Assembly: GCA_934230325.1 (NCBI GenBank)
Contig: CAKQEP010000021.1
Location: forward strand, 1 to 7,785
Direction: 5' to 3'
Source: an uncultured Clostridia bacterium
GTDB lineage: Bacteria; Bacillota; Clostridia; Christensenellales; CAG-314
Length of the DNA stretch: 7,785 bases
Numbering within the stretch: the first letter of the stretch is position 1; the number at the start of each line of letters is the position of its first letter. The notes beneath the pieces are model-generated. The model searched no databases. It worked only from the letters and a program-made list of their open reading frames with translations, and was not told where the DNA came from. Both the position numbers and the translations under genes were made by a program. Positions 1 to 7,613 of this stretch are shown here, one piece after another.

Positions 1-3000
1 ACGCAAGTCTTACCAAAAAGGGCAAAAACGAAATATCCGTACGTTTCTACAAAGGCGGCACGCCTTCCGAATGGAAATCCATAGAGGTCACCGCATACGA
101 AGTAGTAATGTACACCAACTTTGAGCCTAACGCAGAATACGCTAAAGCGTATGCGGCGGTAGGTGACAAGATAGAGTTTGCAACGGGCGTAAACAGATTA
201 GGTTATACGTTCCGTCACTGGTCGGACAGCGCAGGCGGCGTAAAATATGATACCGTTACCTTAAACAATCCTGCCGACCTCAAACTTTACGCTCAATGGA
301 CGGCAAACAGATACGACGTTACATTGAGTTATGAAGGCGGAATAATGGAAGGTGACGATATAGTTAAAGTCACCTACGACAGCAACTTTAAGTTGCCCGT
401 ACCCAAAGACAAAAACAACGTCAAAGCCTTTGCGGGTTGGACGGACGCGGACGGCAGACTTTTGACCGATTACACGGGCAACGGAAAAACCAACTGGACG
501 ACGCCCAAAGAGACCACTTTGTACGCAAAATGGGTAGACGTATTCGTATTTTACCAACTTGCCAACGGAAATTACTCTATATCGGGTTATCACGACGGGA
601 TAAAATATCTGCCTGTAGTCACTGTTCCGTCGATGTACAACGGCAAACTGGTTGAGATAATAGAAGGTCAAGCATTCAACAACGTTGGCACTCTCATTAC
701 CATCAACATACCCGATACGGTACAGTACGTAGAAACGGGCATAAACGGCATACTTCACTATGGTAGCGCGTTTATGTATTGTTACAACTTGAAAAACATA
801 AACGTCTACTACGTAATAGGCAATCACGAAAGGTTGTACGCGTCGTACGACGGCATATTGTTCTGCAAAAAAGGACAATCTTCCGACAGTGACGACAGGA
901 TCGTTTACGCAGAATTTACGGGATATATGTCTTACCGTACTGCGGCGACTTACACCGTACCCGCGACCTTTGAAGTCAAGATAGGGGAAGCGTCAAGTAC
1001 TACGCAAAACGAAACGTGGAGTGTTACGAGCATCGGCGTGAGAGCGTTTTACAGTATGAGCATACTTCAAACCTTACGTATACCGTCAAGCGTGACGACG
1101 TTGAAGGCAAGGAGCGTTTCTAACACGCATATCACGACGATAGAATTTCTTGACGTCGCAGAAGGCGAAACGGCAGAACCTCTTACGCTTGACGATAATG
1201 CGATTTCTTATACGTACTATCTCAAAAAAATAATATTGCCCGCGCGACTCAAGAACTTTAACACCAACAAAATAGTAAGTTGCAATGCGTTAACGGAAAT
1301 TGAGTTTGTAGGTAAAGGCGGCGATTACGTAGCCAAAGAGAACATGATTTGCACCGACAACGGCGCGACGCTCGTTTGGGTACCTCTCGGCATCACCGAA
1401 GCCGTGACCATACCGAGCGGCATCACCAAGATAGGCACGAGAGCCTTTGAAGGCTTATCTATTACTGCCGTGACGATACCTGCGTGGGTAGAAACAATCG
1501 AAGAATATGCGTTTCATCGTTGTTACGGTTTGGCGACGGTTAACTTTGCGGGTGACGCAGACGATTCTAAACTGTCGATAGAGAATTACGCTTTTTACAG
1601 CTGTTACGGTTTGAGAGAATTAGAACTTGCTCCCAACGTACAAAAGATAGAGGCGTACGCATTCGGTAACACGGCAAACCTTACCAAAGTCACGGTAAAG
1701 AGCACGGGTTTTGTGGCGGAAGGCGAAGCCGTTCCCGCGCTTGATTTTGCAAACTACGCTTTTGCAAAGACGCAAGACGCCAACGGCAACTATGAGTTTT
1801 TTGTCACGGAACTCTTTATCGGCAAAGACGTACCGACTTTTAGCATTGCGGGCGTATTTGGTTTTAACATAAGGACGATTACGTTGGAAGACGGTAGCGC
1901 ATACTTTACGGTCCACGACGGCGCGCTTTGCGACAAAGAAGTAAAGACGCTTATCTACATACCCAAAGGCGTGACGGGCAAGTACATCGTACCCGACAGC
2001 GTAACGTTGATAGGTTCTTCGGCGGCGTTAAACCATAGCGGATTGACGGAAATTGTCATCGGCAACAACGTAACGGAGATAGGGGAAAGAGCCTTTTACG
2101 GTTGCGTAAGTTTGACTACGGTCACCTTTAAAGCTACCAGCAAAGTAGAAACGATAGGCAACGAAGCCTTTGCGCAGTGCAAAGCGCTTGCCGACATCAC
2201 TCTTCCCGCAAGTCTTAACACGCTCAAAGACCAAAACGGTCAAGTACTCGTCTTTGACGGTTGCACCGCTCTTAGGGCAATCAACGTAGAAGAAGGTAGC
2301 ACGAGATTTAAGGCAATCGACGGTATTTTGTACGGCTTGAACGAAACGGGCGTGATAACGGAACTTTGCTTTGTACCCAAAAACTACAATGCAAACGACG
2401 GCGTACTTACAGTACCCTCCACAGTCAAGAGCGTATGGTCGGGAGCGTTTTCCGGTACGATGCAACTCAAAAAAGTAGTGTTTGTTGACGGCTCGCAAGT
2501 CGTATTTACAAGCAATATGTTTTACAGCTGTTACGCGTTGGAAGAAGTCGTATTGCCCAAAGGGCTTAAAAACATACCTACGTATACGTTTAGCGAGAGT
2601 CACAACCTTGTTACTATTACCGTACCCAACACGGTAGTTAACATAGAGCGTTATGCTTTCTTCAACCTTAACGGCTTGACAAATCTTGAGTTTGAGCGCG
2701 CGGACGCAGACAACAAAGAGCCCTTAAACGCAGGACAAAGAATGCTTTACAATTGCGGCTCATTGACCACACTCACGTTGTCGGACAGAATGGCAAGCAT
2801 ACCGCAATACTTTGCTTATGCGTGCGACAATTTACAAACGGTCAACATACCCGCGTCGGTGACGAGAATATACGGTCAGGCTTTTTACGCTTACTACCAA
2901 AAGGAAGGTACGGCAGGATTAAACAACTGGAGCAATCTTACCACCGTCAACATAGAAGACGTAAATATGCCTATTTACGAAGGTGAAACAAACGGCAAAC

Positions 3001-6000
3001 CGAGCCAGTTGACAAGGCTTGACAACAGCGCTTTCTATCGCTCGATAAAACTCACCACGATAAACCTGCCCGACAGCATTTCCTTTATGGGCGCCAGCGT
3101 TTTTGCCGAAACTGCGGTAAAACATTTGACCATACCTGCCGGCTTGGCGAGCAATTACGTGAATTCTTTTGCTAACATGAAGAATTTGATTTCGGTAGAC
3201 TTTAAGGGATACAATTTTACGACGTTAAACAACAACTCTTTCTACGGATGCGTTTCCTTAAAGACTATTACGTTGCCCCCAAGTATAGTAGAGATAAAAA
3301 CAGGCGTGTTTAATAGTTGCAACTCGTTGGAGGAAGTATTGTTTGACGTATACCCCGACGATTATGCGGAAGCGACAAAGAGAGGTAAGAGCGACCTTAA
3401 AACGTTGTGGCCTATTTCCAGCGGCTTACCTTATCTCAAAACCTTTGGCTTAAAGACGCACGCAACGGGCGAAAATCCCAAAAACGTACTGCCCGACGGA
3501 CTGACTATGATAAGAGATCAGGTATTCAACAAATGTTCTGCGTTGGAAACTATAGTAATACCCGCTACGGTAGAGTATATCGGGTACTACGCTTTCAACG
3601 CTACCGGTATTAAGAGCATAGAGTTTAAAACCTACGCCGACGGCGCAAACGCAGGCAAAAGCAGTTTGGCAACCATAGGGTTTAGCGCGTTTGCCGATAC
3701 CAAACTGACTTCTTTCGTATTCCCCGAGAGTACAAACACAAGCGGCATAACGATAGGCACGGCGATATTTAAGGGTTCTTACTTGTTGAACAAAGTCACG
3801 TACAGCAAATCCGTAAAACTCACTCCCAACGAGTTGATAAACGGCGCGCGCAACGTAAAAGAAATAGTCATACCCGAAGGACTTTCCTTTGTGCGTAAAG
3901 GCGATATGTTGTACAACGCAGCAGGCGACACGATAATATACACCTATACAAAACCCGCCGATAATATTTTGGTTGTTCCCGCAGGAGTGACGGCAATAGG
4001 CAGCTACGCCTTTAAAGGTCAAACGGAAATAGCAAAAGCGTATATTCCCGATACGGTACAATACATAGGTGAATATGCTTTCTTTGGCAATTCCGCTTTG
4101 GAAGAAGTGTTCTTCTACAAGACAAAAGACGACGGAGCGGGCAATATAGAGGCGGATTTAGACAGCAACGGAAACTATCAGACAAATCCCATTCCGTCAC
4201 TGCTCACCATAGACAAAGCCGCATTTGCAAACTGTAAATCGTTAAAGACCTTTGTTATTCCGAGTTCCGTCACAAATATAAATGACCACGCTTTCTACAA
4301 GTGCGCGAGTTTAGGCTCGACGGCAACGCAAGAAAAACCCTTTATCTTGCCGTCAACGGTCAAAAATTACGGAAATTATGCGTTTGCGTACACGGGACTC
4401 ACTTACGTCAAGTTTACGGGTGATTACATCGATACAAGCGTTGGCGAGTACTTCTTTGCTAATACGCCTAATATCAAAAAGGTAGACTTTAACATAGCGG
4501 AAACAAAAATAGAAAGGGTATACGACAGTATGTTCCATACCAGCGGTATTAGAGAGATAGATTTGACGGGTATAAAATTTTTAGGCAGATATGCCTTTAC
4601 TAACGCCTACATTAAAGAAATTACGATACCGTCTACTATGGTAAGCATATCCAGCGCATTCACCGCTTCGGAAAATCTTGAAAGGATAATATTTGAAGAC
4701 AATACCGCAATGAGTTCTTTTGAGTCAGACGCGTTTACGCGCACTCTTTCTCTCAAGACCATAGAAAATATGGAAGGTTTGACGGAGTTGACCTTTATGG
4801 GAACGCATACCTTTACCGATTCTGGCATAAAGAGCGTTGCGATACCGGACAAAGTCGTTCACTTTGGTATAAGCGTGGGAATGCCCGCAACGCACAAAGA
4901 GCAAAACTTCATATTCAACAATTGTCCTAATTTGGAAAGCGTATTGTTGCCGAGCGGCGTTCAAACCATAGGCGGAAATATGTTTAACGATACGCCAAAC
5001 CTCAAATACGTGACGTATAGGGGGTATGACGGACCTGCTAAAGTCATATTGCCAAATACGGTTAGGGTGTTGGGCGCGGCATTTTATAAATCCGGCATAG
5101 AGGAAGCGGACTTGTCGCAGATTGCCGTCGACGCGATGGACGCCGATTACGGCGTATTCCAGTTCTGCGACAAACTTGCAACGGTAAAACTAAACGAAGG
5201 TATTAGTTTTATTCCTTCGCTAATGTTTTTCAAATGCGCGTCGCTCAAAGAGTTTGATTTGAGTAAGTATCCTTTGATTACCAGCATACGACCGGGCTCG
5301 TTTAACGGTACGGGCATAGAAAATATGATTTTGCCCGAAGGCATCACTCACGTAGAAAAAGAAGGTTTTGCGTATTCCGCATTAAAGAGAATCACTATTC
5401 CGTCCACACTTACAAGCATAGGACCTGCGGCGTTTGCCGGCACAAAACTCACCTTTGTGGATTTGTCCACCGTACTTTCGGTCGGCACTTATTTGTTTGA
5501 AGGTTGCGAACAATTGACGGGAGTGGTTTTAAATCCCACATTGCCAAACGTAGGTGACAGTATGTTTAAGGATTGCGTTTCTTTAAAAGAAATCGAATTG
5601 CCTTCTACCGTCACCGCGATAGGCGGCAACGCGTTTAAAGGCTCGGGACTCGAAAGGTTTGTAGTGCCGGAAAAAGTCAATGCGATAGGCAAAAACGCCT
5701 TTGAAAACTGCGCGTCGCTCACGAGCGTTACCTTTGAAGGTAGTTATCTCGCCAAAGTTGAGGCGTATACCTTTGCAAACTGCACTAATTTGGAAGAATT
5801 TGTTTTGCCGGAAAGCGTCAGAGAAATAGAAAATTACGCTTTTGTCAATACCAAAATCAAAACGGCGTATATCCCAGCAAACGTCAGCAAAATAGGTTTG
5901 GGCGCGTTTGGCGGATGTACGGAAATCACTGCGTTTGAAGTTTCTCCCGACAACATATTGTTTAGCGCGACTCCGGGCGGTTTGCTTGCAGACGCCGCCG

Positions 6001-7070
6001 GCAATCTGATTGCGTACCCCGCAGGTAAAACCACTCTCGATTTGGAAGGCGTGGAAAAGATAGGCAGCGGACTGTTTGCAGGGACTTCCTTGACGGAAAT
6101 AGAAGTGCCCAAAACGGTAAAAACGATAGGCGACTTTGCCTTTGCGTACAGTCAACATTTGCAAAAAGTATCCTTTGAAGCAGATAGTCAGTTGACTAAT
6201 ATAGGACAATACGCCTTTACCGAAACTTCTGCGCTCGATACGGTTGACTTTGCAAATGCGACTAAACTCCAAAGTATATCGGCGTACACGTTCTTTGGTT
6301 CGGGTATCAAATCCATAGTAATACCCGCCACTATCACTCAACTCGGACAATACGCCTTTAGACAGTGCAAGTCGTTGACTTCTGCAACGATAAAAGGCGC
6401 AGTGACGATTGGAACGTATTTGTTCGATTCCTGCGAGGCTTTGGAAACCGTCGTGTTTGAGCAGCCGATAGAAACGATTGCGGACTATGCGTTTAAAGAT
6501 TGCGTTTCTCTCAAATCGGTGACGGTAGGGGAAGGTTTAAAAACCATAGGCAACAGCGCGTTTAACAGTAGCGGTTTGACGGAGTTTGCATTGCCTAAAT
6601 CCGTCGAGATTATACAGAATTACGCATTCCAGTACTGCGAGAATCTTGCAACTTTCACTATCCCGCAAGACGCCAAGTTGCACACGATAAACAACAACGC
6701 ATTTGACTTTAGCGGTTTGACAAGCATAAAATTACCCGCAAGCCTGACTCTTGTAGGTTATACCGCTTTCTCAAATTGCCCGCAACTGCGTTTGATAGAA
6801 ATTGCCGAGCGCACGGAAGTGTTGAGATTGTATAGCGGCGCATTCAGAAATTGTACTGCGGCAACTATCTATATCCCCAAACTCGTCACCTTACCGCATT
6901 CTAATACCTTTGACGGTTGGACGGCAGAACAAACTATTTACGTCATAGGCAGAACGGAAGCCGACATTATGGACGACTGGTACGGCACGTTCACCGACGA
7001 TATAGTGTACGGCGACGACTGGAGTTATGGCTGCAAAGCCAAGATAGAGTGGAACTACACAATGCCCTAA
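1..7070 (+). CDS. Giant BspA-like leucine-rich-repeat surface protein with InlB B-repeats (5' partial)
   Basis: The frame is open from base 3 to the TAA at 7068-7070 (2,355 visible codons, roughly 250 kDa). The ATG at 108 is not the start: 35 in-frame sense codons precede it and it has no Shine-Dalgarno sequence, so the true start and any signal peptide lie upstream. Residues below count from that Met. Two InlB-type B-repeats come first, ending in LYAQWT (about residue 65) and LYAKWV (about 143). An entry segment, YQLANGNYSISGY, follows, then about 70 LRR_5 repeats of the type AFxxCxxLxxVxIPxxVxxIGxY from residue 189 to about 2265. A C-terminal cap contains DDWYG and DDWSYGCKAKIEW. LRR_5 and B-repeat proteins are known as secreted or surface proteins involved in adhesion or carbohydrate and host-protein contact; the ligand here is unknown. 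No LPXTG motif, C-terminal membrane segment or enzymatic domain is visible. The family call is firm and the function is inference. Confidence 0.97.
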   Translation, partial: ASLTKKGKNEISVRFYKGGTPSEWKSIEVTAYEVVMYTNFEPNAEYAKAYAAVGDKIEFATGVNRLGYTFRHWSDSAGGVKYDTVTLNNPADLKLYAQWTANRYDVTLSYEGGIMEGDDIVKVTYDSNFKLPVPKDKNNVKAFAGWTDADGRLLTDYTGNGKTNWTTPKETTLYAKWVDVFVFYQLANGNYSISGYHDGIKYLPVVTVPSMYNGKLVEIIEGQAFNNVGTLITINIPDTVQYVETGINGILHYGSAFMYCYNLKNINVYYVIGNHERLYASYDGILFCKKGQSSDSDDRIVYAEFTGYMSYRTAATYTVPATFEVKIGEASSTTQNETWSVTSIGVRAFYSMSILQTLRIPSSVTTLKARSVSNTHITTIEFLDVAEGETAEPLTLDDNAISYTYYLKKIILPARLKNFNTNKIVSCNALTEIEFVGKGGDYVAKENMICTDNGATLVWVPLGITEAVTIPSGITKIGTRAFEGLSITAVTIPAWVETIEEYAFHRCYGLATVNFAGDADDSKLSIENYAFYSCYGLRELELAPNVQKIEAYAFGNTANLTKVTVKSTGFVAEGEAVPALDFANYAFAKTQDANGNYEFFVTELFIGKDVPTFSIAGVFGFNIRTITLEDGSAYFTVHDGALCDKEVKTLIYIPKGVTGKYIVPDSVTLIGSSAALNHSGLTEIVIGNNVTEIGERAFYGCVSLTTVTFKATSKVETIGNEAFAQCKALADITLPASLNTLKDQNGQVLVFDGCTALRAINVEEGSTRFKAIDGILYGLNETGVITELCFVPKNYNANDGVLTVPSTVKSVWSGAFSGTMQLKKVVFVDGSQVVFTSNMFYSCYALEEVVLPKGLKNIPTYTFSESHNLVTITVPNTVVNIERYAFFNLNGLTNLEFERADADNKEPLNAGQRMLYNCGSLTTLTLSDRMASIPQYFAYACDNLQTVNIPASVTRIYGQAFYAYYQKEGTAGLNNWSNLTTVNIEDVNMPIYEGETNGKPSQLTRLDNSAFYRSIKLTTINLPDSISFMGASVFAETAVKHLTIPAGLASNYVNSFANMKNLISVDFKGYNFTTLNNNSFYGCVSLKTITLPPSIVEIKTGVFNSCNSLEEVLFDVYPDDYAEATKRGKSDLKTLWPISSGLPYLKTFGLKTHATGENPKNVLPDGLTMIRDQVFNKCSALETIVIPATVEYIGYYAFNATGIKSIEFKTYADGANAGKSSLATIGFSAFADTKLTSFVFPESTNTSGITIGTAIFKGSYLLNKVTYSKSVKLTPNELINGARNVKEIVIPEGLSFVRKGDMLYNAAGDTIIYTYTKPADNILVVPAGVTAIGSYAFKGQTEIAKAYIPDTVQYIGEYAFFGNSALEEVFFYKTKDDGAGNIEADLDSNGNYQTNPIPSLLTIDKAAFANCKSLKTFVIPSSVTNINDHAFYKCASLGSTATQEKPFILPSTVKNYGNYAFAYTGLTYVKFTGDYIDTSVGEYFFANTPNIKKVDFNIAETKIERVYDSMFHTSGIREIDLTGIKFLGRYAFTNAYIKEITIPSTMVSISSAFTASENLERIIFEDNTAMSSFESDAFTRTLSLKTIENMEGLTELTFMGTHTFTDSGIKSVAIPDKVVHFGISVGMPATHKEQNFIFNNCPNLESVLLPSGVQTIGGNMFNDTPNLKYVTYRGYDGPAKVILPNTVRVLGAAFYKSGIEEADLSQIAVDAMDADYGVFQFCDKLATVKLNEGISFIPSLMFFKCASLKEFDLSKYPLITSIRPGSFNGTGIENMILPEGITHVEKEGFAYSALKRITIPSTLTSIGPAAFAGTKLTFVDLSTVLSVGTYLFEGCEQLTGVVLNPTLPNVGDSMFKDCVSLKEIELPSTVTAIGGNAFKGSGLERFVVPEKVNAIGKNAFENCASLTSVTFEGSYLAKVEAYTFANCTNLEEFVLPESVREIENYAFVNTKIKTAYIPANVSKIGLGAFGGCTEITAFEVSPDNILFSATPGGLLADAAGNLIAYPAGKTTLDLEGVEKIGSGLFAGTSLTEIEVPKTVKTIGDFAFAYSQHLQKVSFEADSQLTNIGQYAFTETSALDTVDFANATKLQSISAYTFFGSGIKSIVIPATITQLGQYAFRQCKSLTSATIKGAVTIGTYLFDSCEALETVVFEQPIETIADYAFKDCVSLKSVTVGEGLKTIGNSAFNSSGLTEFALPKSVEIIQNYAFQYCENLATFTIPQDAKLHTINNNAFDFSGLTSIKLPASLTLVGYTAFSNCPQLRLIEIAERTEVLRLYSGAFRNCTAATIYIPKLVTLPHSNTFDGWTAEQTIYVIGRTEADIMDDWYGTFTDDIVYGDDWSYGCKAKIEWNYTMP
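99..539 (+). repeat. Two InlB B-repeat / Listeria-Bacteroides repeat (Flg_new) domains
   Basis: Two consecutive beta-rich repeats can be read in the translation. The first has the hallmarks VGDKIEF, then LGYTFRHWSD, then a Gly-Gly turn, and closes with LYAQWT. The second opens with YDVTLSYEGG, has VKAFAGWTDADG and closes with LYAKWV. The 'GYxFxxW' core followed 20-30 residues later by 'LYAxW' is the signature of Flg_new (the InlB B-repeat). In known proteins these repeats form ubiquitin-like or SUMO-like stalks that project a ligand-binding domain from the surface. Here they lie directly N-terminal to the LRR solenoid. The preceding segment (bases 3-98; ISVRFYKGG, IEVTAYE) looks like the end of another beta-rich repeat cut by the window edge. 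Confidence 0.88.
672..6905 (+). repeat. About 70 tandem BspA-type leucine-rich repeats (LRR_5)
   Basis: I counted about 69-70 units by their [AMTLVS]F landmark. Most are 22-23 residues, with consensus AFxxCxxLxxVxIPxxVxxIGxY. Well-formed examples include AFYGCVSLTTVTF, MFKDCVSLKEIELP, AFENCASLTSVTF and AFKDCVSLKSVTV. Two subtypes are interspersed. One is a 23-residue form with Cys before the second hydrophobic position (NCxSL). The other is a form about one residue shorter, with Ser/Thr-Gly in place of that stretch (SGL, SGI, TGI). Longer polar loops and six DGxLY modules interrupt the array. At DNA level the units are well diverged: the longest exact sharing I noticed is 16 bases (1593-1608 and 2520-2535), so the expansion looks old rather than recent. 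Confidence 0.93.
6906..7067 (+). other. C-terminal cap of the LRR solenoid (Trp/Asp/Cys-rich tail)
   Basis: The last repeat degenerates to TFDGWTAEQTIYVIGR and is followed by an Asp/Trp/Tyr-rich tail with DDWYG, VYGDDWSYGCKAKIEW and a final NYTMP. From memory, a 'W..gC.akI.W' ending is a common closing element of clostridial LRR_5 proteins and plausibly shields the open end of the beta solenoid. There is no LPXTG or related sortase motif, no hydrophobic stretch and no basic tail. The protein therefore appears to finish naturally here and is not wall-anchored from this end. Confidence 0.6.
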
Positions 7071-7121
7071 AAAGGTAACATAGCCACAAAAAGCAATAGT
7101 TTTTATTGTGCATTACAAATC

Positions 7122-7152
7122 AAAATGCCCCCGCAACAGCGGAGGCATTTTT
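7122..7152 (+). terminator. Rho-independent terminator of the giant LRR gene (bidirectional)
   Basis: The left arm AAAATGCCCCCGC (7122-7134) pairs with the right arm GCGGAGGCATTTT (7139-7151) around an AACA tetraloop. Twelve of 13 positions pair; the exception is one C/A mismatch. The plus-strand transcript ends in five U residues (7148-7152). The A-run of the left arm supplies a U-run on the other strand, so it could also stop minus-strand transcription. It lies 51 bases after the stop codon, as expected for the end of this transcription unit. Confidence 0.93.
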
Positions 7153-7219
7153 CATCCAAAAAAACAATCCCAAATTGTCATTGCGAGCAAAAATTTTTTA
7201 AAAACAGCAAAATAAAAAC

Positions 7220-7245
7220 CCAACAAAATGCTTGCATTTTGTTGG
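7220..7245. repeat. Perfect 12-bp inverted repeat inside the hairpin-rich island
   Basis: CCAACAAAATGC (7220-7231) is followed by TT and then its exact reverse complement GCATTTTGTTGG (7234-7245). On the plus strand no T-run follows. On the minus strand the hairpin would be followed by a T-rich stretch (complement of about 7207-7219), so it could act as a minus-strand terminator, although no minus-strand gene is seen to need one. Confidence 0.75.
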
Positions 7246-7273
7246 AGAGGAGCAGCCCGCTGTAGGGCGTAGG

Positions 7274-7291
7274 CGGTATATGAATATACCG
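7274..7291. repeat. Perfect 8-bp inverted repeat (CGGTATAT/ATATACCG)
   Basis: CGGTATAT (7274-7281) and ATATACCG (7284-7291) are separated by GA. The stem can be extended by AGG (7271-7273) pairing with CCT (7297-7299) across a small bulge. It is nested within the longer-range pairings of the 7169-7341 island, giving it a branched, RNA-like fold. Confidence 0.65.
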
Positions 7292-7449
7292 ACAAGCCTT
7301 TGGGCGGCGCTGCGACGAAATCTCGCGGAAGCGGCATCGTCAAAAAACAATAGTGCGTGTAATTAAAGTATCAAAAACAATATAAAAATATGTCGGTTAT
7401 TACGCAAAGTGAAATACGTTGAGTAAGCAAACAAAAACTTAAAAAACAC

Positions 7450-7478
7450 TTGACACACATAGTGCAACATGTTAATAT
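7450..7478 (+). promoter_or_regulatory. Sigma-A-type promoter for the downstream gene
   Basis: A perfect -35 box TTGACA (7450-7455) is followed by a 17-base spacer and TAATAT (7473-7478), which matches the TATAAT -10 consensus at 4 of 6 positions. Transcription would start near 7485, leaving a leader of about 226 nt before the ATG at 7712. A 7-bp inverted repeat, AACACTT (7445-7451) and AAGTGTT (7481-7487), brackets the promoter and could be an operator, but this is speculative. Confidence 0.65.
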
Positions 7479-7503
7479 TAAAGTGTTAGAATTTTGTTTG
7501 TGA

Positions 7504-7539
7504 CGGGTTCAAACGGGTAAACTATATTGTATAAACCCG
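7504..7539. promoter_or_regulatory. CGGGT direct/inverted repeat cluster in the early leader
   Basis: CGGGT occurs at 7504-7508 and 7514-7518, ten bases (about one helical turn) apart. Its inverse, ACCCG, is at 7535-7539. The last two could form a small hairpin with a TATA/TATA inner match. The cluster starts about 20 bases downstream of the predicted transcription start, so it could be a protein-binding site or an RNA stem. It has no recognised identity. Confidence 0.25.
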
Positions 7540-7613
7540 CAAATAATACAAAAAAAGAATTATTAACACAAAAATAGACAATTAGAACAAAAAAACAACG
7601 CAAAACAACGGTT

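Larger units (their letters stand above)
7169..7341. repeat. Hairpin-rich island, candidate dispersed repeat or MITE-like element
   Basis: This island is GC-richer than its surroundings, especially from 7245 to 7340. It has a TTGTCATTGCGAG start-like motif (7176-7188) and a GCTGCGACGAAATCTCGCGG segment (7309-7328). GCGAG (7183-7187) can pair with CTCGC (7322-7326), and GCAGC (7252-7256) with GCTGC (7309-7313), enclosing smaller hairpins. An exact 10-bp direct repeat, AAAAAACAAT, sits on both sides (7159-7168 and 7342-7351), as a target-site duplication would. From memory, a core of the type 'TGTCATTGCGAG...CAATCTC' occurs as a dispersed palindromic repeat in many bacterial genomes. The boundaries and the mobile nature are inference; no transposase is present. 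Confidence 0.5.

Noticed and set aside
108..110. ATG at 108 as the start of the giant gene
   Set aside because: The same frame is open back to base 3 with plausible beta-strand sequence (ISVRFYKGG, IEVTAYE). There is no Shine-Dalgarno site before 108, and a mature B-repeat domain follows immediately without a signal peptide.
261..6350. Many antisense and alternate-frame open frames within the LRR gene (for example minus 261-878, minus 3450-4061, minus 5583-6350)
   Set aside because: They are shadows of a repetitive, codon-biased gene. Their translations are Tyr/Arg/Phe-rich with no recognisable domain and no ribosome binding sites.
672..6905. Repeat array as possible CRISPR or recent tandem DNA duplication
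   Set aside because: The periodicity (about 66-69 bases) is at protein level. The DNA of the units is strongly diverged, the longest identity noticed being about 16 bases, and the frame is continuously coding.
7085..7110. Small hairpin CACAAAAA / TTTTTATTGTG before the main terminator
   Set aside because: It has only about eight AT-rich pairs with a bulge and no U-run after the stem; the much stronger terminator at 7122-7152 explains the 3' end.
7152..7343. Minus-strand 63-codon open frame across the hairpin-rich island
   Set aside because: It coincides with the candidate repeat element and the terminator, has no Shine-Dalgarno sequence, and its translation (for example FLLAMT) is of the kind produced by reading dispersed palindromic repeats.
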